Positions 5,856-11,436 of a stretch of DNA of 12,198 nt are shown here, in pieces. Below the pieces are notes generated by a model. It did not search any database and had not been told where the DNA came from. It was given only the letters and a program-made list of their open reading frames with translations. Numbering within the stretch: position 1 is the first letter of the stretch; the number at the start of each line of letters is the position of its first letter. A program made the translations under genes and the position numbers. Source of the stretch: Halovivax sp. (lineage in GTDB: Archaea; Halobacteriota; Halobacteria; Halobacteriales; Natrialbaceae); contig SLIS01000400.1 of assembly GCA_007135505.1 (NCBI GenBank), positions 1 to 12,198 of the forward strand. The letters are read 5' to 3'.

Positions 5856-6623
5856 GTGCAGTTCGTGGGATACGAACCGACGGCTCGCGGACCGGCCCTC
5901 ATCGAGAGCGACGGGGAGTCGATCGTGCACCGACCGATCGAGCGTGGCGACGAGTTCGCTTACACGCTCGGCTCGCGCCGCTGTGCGGGCACGATCGACC
6001 ACGCGACCGGCACCCACCACCCCTGTGACCGATCCCGGGCACCCTACTGTGCAGCTCACTCGACGACCTGGGTTTGTGCGCGCTGTACTGGGACCTGCCT
6101 CAAGGACGAGATGGATTGCTTCGACGAGCACGCCGTCTACCTCGCCGCGTTCGCTCCGGACACGTTCAAGGTAGGCGTGACCCGCCTCGAACGCCTCGAA
6201 ACGCGGCTTCGCGAGCAGGGAGCCGATCGGGCAGCCCACGTACACACGGTCTCCAACGGGCGAATCGCGCGCGAACTGGAAGCGGAGATCGCGAGGGACC
6301 TCGACGATCGGGTGAGCGTCCGCCGGAAGATTGACGGACTCGCCGCATCGGTCGACGAGCCGGCCTGGGAATCGCTGCTGGAGTCGTTCGGCGTCGTCGA
6401 GCGCTTCGCGTTCGACTACGGCTTCGAACTCCCCGCCCGTCCGGTTCGAGAGACGATCGCCACCGGAACGGTCGTCGGTATCAAGGGACGCGTCCTCGTC
6501 CTCGAACAGGGCGGGACGAACTACGCCGTCGACATGCGCGAACTGGTCGGTCACGAGGTAGAGCCGGGTCGCGCCGAGCTAAACCGCCAGTCCTCGCTGG
6601 GATCGTTCGGATCGAGCGAGTAA
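5856..6623 (+). CDS. DUF2797 protein with Cys cluster and GIY-YIG-like segment
   Basis: 255 residues starting at GTG 5856. The frame is open further upstream, but that part runs through the promoter and is Arg-rich. N-terminal beta region (1-40); a Cys/His-rich block with RRC (43), C57, CxxH (65-68), CxxC (74-77), C81 and C88xxxH (92), likely binding one or two zinc ions. Then HAVYLAAFAPDTFKVGVTR (92-110) with downstream RLREQGAD (117-124) and GRIARELE, the core DUF2797 signature. It resembles the GIY-YIG/T5orf172 arrangement (VY.a......KvGvT....R), although no nuclease activity is shown. C-terminal beta-rich part (about 196-235). The family's role is unknown; a nucleic-acid-related function is a guess from the fold resemblance. 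It is divergent from the BsuPI-domain gene. Confidence 0.85.
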   Translation: MQFVGYEPTARGPALIESDGESIVHRPIERGDEFAYTLGSRRCAGTIDHATGTHHPCDRSRAPYCAAHSTTWVCARCTGTCLKDEMDCFDEHAVYLAAFAPDTFKVGVTRLERLETRLREQGADRAAHVHTVSNGRIARELEAEIARDLDDRVSVRRKIDGLAASVDEPAWESLLESFGVVERFAFDYGFELPARPVRETIATGTVVGIKGRVLVLEQGGTNYAVDMRELVGHEVEPGRAELNRQSSLGSFGSSE

Positions 6624-6696
6624 CCGTCCGTCACGCGAGCGAGGGATGTCCCCTAGACTGCGCCCCAGACGGCTCGTTCCGGCATCGAAAGTACGC

Positions 6697-6711
6697 CATA
6701 ACAATCCTTTT
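6697..6711 (+). promoter_or_regulatory. Possible promoter of the Gly/Met-rich protein gene
   Basis: ATAACAATCCTTTT, the only AT-rich stretch in the 113-bp gap, lies about 30-35 bp before the ATG at 6737. It fits a leaderless or very short-leader promoter but is a weak TATA match; the T-run might instead end the DUF2797 transcript. Confidence 0.35.
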
Positions 6712-6736
6712 CCGAACCGCGGGCGAAGTCGAGTCC

Positions 6737-7081
6737 ATGCCAGACGATCCAACCGACGACGAGGGGAGCGCACCCGATGCAGACGACGGGGAGGAGAAGT
6801 CGTTCAGGGAGCGCGTCGAGGAGATTCGCGAGCAGCGAGCCGAGGAGGGCGAGGAAGGCGAGAGCCCGTTCGGCGGCGGAGGCGGCCCCGGAATGGGCGG
6901 CGGCATGGGTGGCGGCAACCCGTTCGCACAGATGATGGGCGGTATGATGGGCGGTGGCCCCGGCGGCGCCAGCGAAGCTGGAAACGAGGAACTCGCGCGA
7001 GAAGTTCGCCAGCTTCGCGACGAAGTCCGCGACGCGACCCGCCAGCTCCAGCGAATCGCCGACGCCCTCGAGGACGACTGA
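6737..7081 (+). CDS. Small acidic protein with Gly/Met-rich linker and C-terminal coiled coil
   Basis: 114 residues, soluble. Three parts: an acidic N-terminus with a charged helix (FRERVEEIREQRAEEGEE, about 23-40); a Gly/Met/Pro-rich low-complexity segment (44-78, with runs such as GGGGGPGMGGGMGGGNPF and MMGGMMGGG); and a C-terminal amphipathic helix (82-112, ELAREVRQLRDEVRDATRQLQRIADAL) with clear heptad-type hydrophobic spacing, likely an oligomerising coiled coil. Codon use and acidity are like those of its neighbours, so it is a real gene. I recognise it only as the kind of conserved hypothetical protein found in haloarchaea; no function is known. A hairpin followed by TTTT lies 24 bp after the stop. 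Confidence 0.75.
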   Translation: MPDDPTDDEGSAPDADDGEEKSFRERVEEIREQRAEEGEEGESPFGGGGGPGMGGGMGGGNPFAQMMGGMMGGGPGGASEAGNEELAREVRQLRDEVRDATRQLQRIADALEDD

Positions 7082-7104
7082 GTCGACGCGCGGATTTTCA
7101 CGAA

Positions 7105-7122
7105 GGGGACGACCCCGGTTTT
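7105..7122 (+). terminator. Terminator-like hairpin with T-run, between convergent genes
   Basis: GGGG (7105-7108), loop ACGA, CCCC (7113-7116), then GGTTTT. It sits in the 47-bp gap between the end of the Gly/Met-rich gene (plus) and the end of PAP2 gene A (minus), and is oriented to end the plus-strand transcript. The stem is short. Confidence 0.5.
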
Positions 7123-7128
7123 ACACCC

Positions 7129-7965
7129 TCAGTGAGAGGCGGGTTCGACGTACCGACGGTAGAGGGAGCGAAACGCCGCGGAGACCGACCACCGGTCGAC
7201 GAGGACGTTCGCCAGGTACACGCTCAGCCAGGCGAGTCCGAGCCCGCCGATCACGTCGATCGCCCAGTGGATTCCGAGGTACATCGTCGAGACGGCGACG
7301 CAGACCGCGAGGAAGACGGACAGGTAGTACCAGCCGCGATAGCGATCGCGGGTCCAGTATGCCAGCACGGCCACCGTCACGGCGAGCGAGGTGTGCAGGG
7401 ACGGGAAGACGTTCGTGTTTCGATTGATCTCCCCGGTGAGGTGCTGATAGCGGGGATAGACGTCGTACAGCAACCCCTCTGCGGCGAAGTTTCGCGGCCC
7501 GTAGACGATGAAGAAGACGTACAGCAGCGGTCCGATCGTGTAGTTGAGGGTGTAGGCCGCAAGCAGCAGTCGTAACGGTCGGGTCTCGGAGAGAACGAGG
7601 TACGCCACGACGGGAAAGACGAGCAAGAACGCGTAGCCGTAGACGTAGATGAACGAGAAGAACGCGGTCAACACCGGATGCTGGAAGGTTTGAATCCACG
7701 CGATGAAGTCGCCTTCGATTCGATAGAACGTCCACGTGATCTCCCAGCCGATGACCCACGAGATGTCCGGGATGTACTGCCTGATAACGCTGTTTACCAG
7801 CAGGACGATCACCAGGACGAACGCGATCGGTGCGCTGGCTCGCAGCCGGACCGGCAACTCCTCTCGCGTGCGATCCAGCTGGTGTCGCCGGACGAAGGCG
7901 ACGGTCGCGACGCCGAGCATCAGGCCGACGACGAGCGCGAGCTGGACGAGTATTGAAACGAGCAT
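7129..7965 (-). CDS. PAP2-superfamily membrane phosphatase/phosphotransferase, copy A
   Basis: 278 residues, about six to seven TM helices (first at about 4-25, second at 45-61). Motifs: YGPRNF (155-160), FPSLHTS (187-193, with the catalytic-type His191) and STMYLGIHWAIDV (226-238, with His233 and Asp237). These match the second and third PAP2 signatures (PSGH as PSLH; SRx5Hx3D with Thr in place of Arg). The overall layout resembles the PAP2_3/inositolphosphotransferase-like branch, which acts on lipid phosphates or transfers phosphate head groups in the membrane. The start ATG 7965 (MLV...) is chosen because copy B begins identically at an ATGA overlap; an in-frame ATG 51 bp upstream exists. 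It aligns without gaps to copy B over the first 160 residues. Unlike copy B it is not coupled to a binding-protein gene: 628 bp separate them. Substrate unknown. Confidence 0.85.
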   Translation of the reverse strand: MLVSILVQLALVVGLMLGVATVAFVRRHQLDRTREELPVRLRASAPIAFVLVIVLLVNSVIRQYIPDISWVIGWEITWTFYRIEGDFIAWIQTFQHPVLTAFFSFIYVYGYAFLLVFPVVAYLVLSETRPLRLLLAAYTLNYTIGPLLYVFFIVYGPRNFAAEGLLYDVYPRYQHLTGEINRNTNVFPSLHTSLAVTVAVLAYWTRDRYRGWYYLSVFLAVCVAVSTMYLGIHWAIDVIGGLGLAWLSVYLANVLVDRWSVSAAFRSLYRRYVEPASH

Positions 7966-8593
7966 TACGGGGTGGCGGTGGTCGGGAAACCGGCGGCGAA
8001 TCGCGATTCGTCCCACGTTATCGGGGACGGTGGGTTAGATCCGGTCCGGCCCACTCGAGCGCCAGGTCCGTTCCGTGCCGTCCGTGTGGTGTGGCTGAAA
8101 CTGCATCGTCCGCGCGAGATGAGGGGTGATGGCATTGGCGACGTGAGCGGATACGGTGGCGTCGTCCGGGTCTTGGCGTCGTCTGGGTCCCGAGTCGAGG
8201 ACCGACGTGGCCGCCGTGAAACGGATAGCGACGCGTCCCAGCATCCCGACGGCCGCGTGCGTGGGCGGTTACACGCGATGCGGCCGCGCCGCCAGGAAGC
8301 CCGGCTCCGTCTCGGCGGTCACCCGGACCGATACCCTGTGGCGTACTAGGTACAAATTCGGCTGGAACGGTAATCAGTGTTCGGTCAAATTGCACGACAT
8401 GTGGCCGAAGCGCCGCTGTCGGCTGACCACGGGTAGCAGCGGGCGAGCGCGAAGCACAAGCGAGTCGATCCTCGGCCGGGTGGGTCCCGACCCAGTGACG
8501 ACTCTCCATCGAGCGCCGGCCGGCCGCGTGGCGACGATCCGTCCGATATCGGTTATCCAATCCGTAGATGTTCCGGTCAGTCGGTCGGCCCAG
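7966..8593. other. 628-bp spacer inside module copy A, no convincing gene
   Basis: In copy B the two genes overlap here; in copy A this spacer intervenes. Every long open frame is Arg/Ser/Pro-rich and not acidic, so probably non-coding. The least implausible frame is minus 8244-8035 (69 codons, mostly G/C third positions, VAIRFTAATSVLDSG near its start), but it has no clear promoter or Shine-Dalgarno and I do not call it. The segment 8340-8400 is more AT-rich, with the interrupted palindrome GTAC-TAG-GTAC (8343-8353). An inverted repeat TGGGTC/GACCCA sits at 8481-8494, about 100 bp after the stop of the binding-protein gene. A weak TATA-like GATAACG (minus strand, about 8018-8024) could serve PAP2 copy A with a short leader. 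No transposase similarity seen. Confidence 0.6.
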
Positions 8594-10333
8594 TCAGTTT
8601 CGAACCAGGAGGGCGCCGTCCTCGTCGTATCGATAGCCGAGGTCCTCGAATGCCCGGCGGACGGCCGGCTCGTTGAGCTCCCCGTCGCTGCCGAGAAACG
8701 GTGTGAGGGGGTCGGTGTCCCGCCACTCGAGGGATTCGGGGAGCCACGGTTCTCCGATCGGTGACGCGATCGGCTCGGCGCTACCGTCGAAGACCGTCTC
8801 GACGAGGTGAGCCTTATCGACCAACGACGCGACGGTCTGGCGGAAGTACGGATTGCCCAGTGGCGACGTTCGCGTGTTGTACCCGATACAGTAGATGTAC
8901 GTGGTATCCGTTTCGAGCAGCCCTACGTGGTCGGGAAGTTCGTCTTCGCCGACCGTTCGCGGATCGAGCGGCGAGACGGTGACGTCCGTTTCGCCCGTTT
9001 CGACCGCCTCGATTGCGGCGCCGCTGCTGGGGGCGACGTCGAATCGAAGCGACTCGACCGACGGGGTCGGGAGATCGAACGCCGTATTCGCGAAGTGATC
9101 ATCGAACAATCCCAACTCCAGCGACGACCGTTCTGAGCGGGCTTCGAACTCGTAGAGTCCACTGCCGACCGGTTCGACGTTGTCGGTAACGACGGCCGTC
9201 GTCGTCCCCTCCGCCGAGTCGATCCCGGCCACGGACGCTTCGTCCGTTCGCTCGCGCCAGACGTGTTCCGGGAGAATTGGAATCGTAAAGGCGTTCTCGG
9301 CAGCCTCGGTCCCGCCGGCTGCCGTGAGTTCGATCCGGGTACTGCCAGTCACCTGGATTCGATCGATCGCGGACGCACGGCCGCGATAGATCGGTGCCGG
9401 CGACGGAACGTCGTTCTCGCCGAGCGACGTGTCCTCCAAAAATCGGTACGTGAACGCCACGTCCTCGGCCGTCAGCGGCTCGCCGTCGTGCCAGCTCGTC
9501 GCCCGTAGCTCCACCGTCGCGGTCCGTCCGTCCCACTCCCACTCCTCGGCGAGCCACGGCACGAGCTCGTCACCATCTCGGGTGGCGAGCGAGTCGTACA
9601 ACAGGTCGATGAACGTCTGCCGATCGCGATACTCGACGGAGAGTGGATTGAGATTTTCCGTCGGTCTGGCGTCGGTGATGATCCCGTGCAGGGACGCGTT
9701 GTCGTCGTCCGGTTCGAGCGACGCGTACGCCAGTCGTTCACACAGGTGGTGCTCGTCCCAGCCGGCGAATCGGTCGGTGTCGACGAGCCGTCGTTCGATC
9801 GGACGGCACAGCGGAGAGAACGGCTGCTCGTCCCCGATCGCGAGCAGGACGTCGCTCACCGCGCCCACCCGGTCGCTGCCGTTGCGCTCGCGCTGGTCGT
9901 CCAGCCGATCGTCGAACGCGATGCTCGTAAATCCGAAGGGGTTCTGCCAGCCCCACTCGTCGGCGAAGCGGGAGTGAAGCGCCTCGTAGAGGAAATCGGG
10001 ATCGGTACCGCCGGGGTGGCGCCCCACGAAGAGATCGAACTCGTGATTGATCAGGATCTGACGGTAGAACTCCACCCGGGGCAGAAAGGACAGGGTGGTC
10101 TCGATACCGGCGATTTCGAGCGAATCCTGGAGTTCCATTGCGAGCTGTGTCGCCTGCGGATCGGCGTCCTCGGGAACCGTCGCGATCGACAGCGAGAGAT
10201 TTTGATCCGGGGACCGACGAATGATGTTTCGAACTTCGCGGACGCACCCGCTCAGCGCGGTCAGGGATCCGGCCGCTCCCGCTGCGAGCAGGCGGCGGCG
10301 AGTCGACTGGAGGGACGTCCGATCCGGCGTCAT
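8594..10333 (-). CDS. Circularly permuted family-5 extracellular solute-binding lipoprotein, copy A
   Basis: 579 residues. Tat signal (TRRRLLAAGAAGSLTALSGC): twin Arg, hydrophobic stretch, lipobox LSGC with Cys30 as lipidation site, so anchored outside the membrane. The next part (45-190) has the features that normally END a family-5 binding protein: LSLSIATVPEDADPQ, LQDSLEIAGIETTL, EFDLFVGRHPGGTDPDFLY, FDDRLDD, then a helix and DEQPFSPL. Residues 211-579 hold what normally comes FIRST: ENLNPLSVE, FIDLLYDSL, LVPWLAEEWEWDG, WHDGEPLTAEDVAFTY, IPILPEHVW, VGSGLYEFE, then YNTRTSPLGNPYFRQTVASLVDK and FEDLGYRYDEDG, ending where the C-terminal half would normally follow. Known relatives bind peptides or sugars for ABC importers; no permease or ATPase gene is near. 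The last third parallels partial copy B. Confidence 0.88.
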   Translation of the reverse strand: MTPDRTSLQSTRRRLLAAGAAGSLTALSGCVREVRNIIRRSPDQNLSLSIATVPEDADPQATQLAMELQDSLEIAGIETTLSFLPRVEFYRQILINHEFDLFVGRHPGGTDPDFLYEALHSRFADEWGWQNPFGFTSIAFDDRLDDQRERNGSDRVGAVSDVLLAIGDEQPFSPLCRPIERRLVDTDRFAGWDEHHLCERLAYASLEPDDDNASLHGIITDARPTENLNPLSVEYRDRQTFIDLLYDSLATRDGDELVPWLAEEWEWDGRTATVELRATSWHDGEPLTAEDVAFTYRFLEDTSLGENDVPSPAPIYRGRASAIDRIQVTGSTRIELTAAGGTEAAENAFTIPILPEHVWRERTDEASVAGIDSAEGTTTAVVTDNVEPVGSGLYEFEARSERSSLELGLFDDHFANTAFDLPTPSVESLRFDVAPSSGAAIEAVETGETDVTVSPLDPRTVGEDELPDHVGLLETDTTYIYCIGYNTRTSPLGNPYFRQTVASLVDKAHLVETVFDGSAEPIASPIGEPWLPESLEWRDTDPLTPFLGSDGELNEPAVRRAFEDLGYRYDEDGALLVRN

Positions 10334-10350
10334 TACGATTCGAGGTGGCT

Positions 10351-10374
10351 AGTATTCCGCACGGAGCATATAAC
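10351..10374 (-). promoter_or_regulatory. TATA elements of binding-protein gene copy A
   Basis: Minus strand GTTATATGC (10366-10374) is a good TATA box about 37 bp before the ATG at 10333, predicting a leader of about 10 nt. A second AT-rich element, GAATACTA (10351-10358), lies closer. No Shine-Dalgarno is seen before the ATG, fitting a leaderless or very short-leader mRNA. So copy A has its own promoter, separate from module copy B upstream. Confidence 0.6.
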
Positions 10375-10496
10375 AGTATTGCGTCACCGAGTCCGTCGTC
10401 CGGCACCGCCGCCACCGATTCAGTCGTCGCCTACTGGAGCGGGTAGATGGCGTCGCTGTGTGGTCGCCGAAGCGCGGTTTGTCTCGCCGGCCGACA

Positions 10497-10537
10497 CGGA
10501 CCGTTCCCCGTTATCCGCCGGGAACGCGGACCGTTCC
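10497..10537. repeat. Direct repeat and inverted repeat after PAP2 copy B
   Basis: CGGACCGTTCC occurs at 10497-10507 and again at 10527-10537, 30 bp apart. The second copy forms the right arm of an inverted repeat GGAAC-N7-GTTCC (10521-10537). It lies 21-61 bp beyond the PAP2 copy B stop in the 224-bp intergenic gap. It could be a transcript-end hairpin or a regulator site for the module below; there is no T-run. Confidence 0.35.
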
Positions 10538-10557
10538 ACCGGAGTTCGGCTCGAACC

Positions 10558-11436
10558 TCAGTTTCGGTAGCGAGCCACGGCTCGCGCGAGACCGTCGTAC
10601 ATGGCCCCGAATCGATCGGCGAGCGGATCGACTAACCGGGCGATGTCCCATCGATCGACCAGACGATCGGCGAGGGCGACACACGCGATCGCGAGCGCGA
10701 TTCCGGCGACGACGTCGATCGCCCAGTGGATACCGAGGTACATCGTCGAGATCCAGACGCTCACGGCGATGATTGCTGCGACCGGGAACCAGAGTGGAAA
10801 CTGCGCACGCGTTCTGATCGCAAACAGCAGCACCGTCGCGGAGAGCGAAGTGTGCAGAGACGGAAAGACGTTCGTATAGTCGTTGACCTCGCGGGTCAGG
10901 TACTGATAGGCCGGCTGGAAGTCGTATAACATCGTCTCGATTTCCATGACGCCGAAGTACTGGCGCGGGCCGAACGCGTGGACGAGAACGTACAGAATCG
11001 CACCGAGGGTATAATTGAGGGTGTACGCCGTCAGGAGCCGGCGAAGTGTCTCGGTGTCGCGCAGCGTGAAGTACGCGATCACCGGAAAGATGAGGAGGAA
11101 AGCGTACGCGTAGATGTAGATGAACGAGAAGTACTGCGTCAGCGGCGTGGATGCGACCGACTGGAAGAGGAGGATGAATCCGCCTTCGACACTGTAAAAG
11201 AAGCCGCCCATACGCAGGCCGTACTCCTGAGAGATGGTGACCAGTCGCTGGCGAGTGACGCTGTTTACGAGCAAGACCGGAACCAGGACGAGCGCGATCG
11301 GAAACGCGGCCCGAACTTTCGCCCGCCACTCGCCGAACGCCGCCGTGAACCGATCGACGCCGATAATCGTCGGCACGGCGATCAGGAGCATCACGGCGAC
11401 GATCACCGCCATCCGCGACAGGATGTCGACGAGCAT
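10558..11436 (-). CDS. PAP2-superfamily membrane phosphatase/phosphotransferase, copy B
   Basis: 292 residues, multi-pass membrane protein. FGPRQY (155-160), FPSLHTS (191-197, His195) and STMYLGIHWAIDVVAG (230-245, His237, Asp241) are the PAP2 signatures, again with Thr instead of Arg in the third. It aligns without gaps to copy A up to residue 160 (AYTLNYT at the same position in both), then has a 4-residue insertion before PSLH, plus a longer C-terminal cytoplasmic tail. The start ATG at 11436 overlaps the stop of the upstream binding-protein gene (ATGA). It has GGTGA seven bases before it, so the two proteins are very likely made together. A longer open frame to 11652 is rejected because it runs antisense-like through the upstream gene in an Arg-rich frame. 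The likely reaction is hydrolysis or transfer of a phosphate group on a lipid or isoprenoid phosphate; substrate unknown. Confidence 0.87.
   Translation of the reverse strand: MLVDILSRMAVIVAVMLLIAVPTIIGVDRFTAAFGEWRAKVRAAFPIALVLVPVLLVNSVTRQRLVTISQEYGLRMGGFFYSVEGGFILLFQSVASTPLTQYFSFIYIYAYAFLLIFPVIAYFTLRDTETLRRLLTAYTLNYTLGAILYVLVHAFGPRQYFGVMEIETMLYDFQPAYQYLTREVNDYTNVFPSLHTSLSATVLLFAIRTRAQFPLWFPVAAIIAVSVWISTMYLGIHWAIDVVAGIALAIACVALADRLVDRWDIARLVDPLADRFGAMYDGLARAVARYRN

Noticed and set aside
5726..5902. N-terminal extension of the BsuPI-domain protein
   Set aside because: Arg/Pro-rich, crosses the divergent promoter region and the start of the DUF2797 gene; a TATA element supports the ATG at 5725.
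8018..8560. 180-codon minus-strand frame in the spacer of module copy A
   Set aside because: Arg/His/Pro-rich, hardly any acidic clusters, no motif, no promoter or Shine-Dalgarno; typical random frame in GC-rich DNA.
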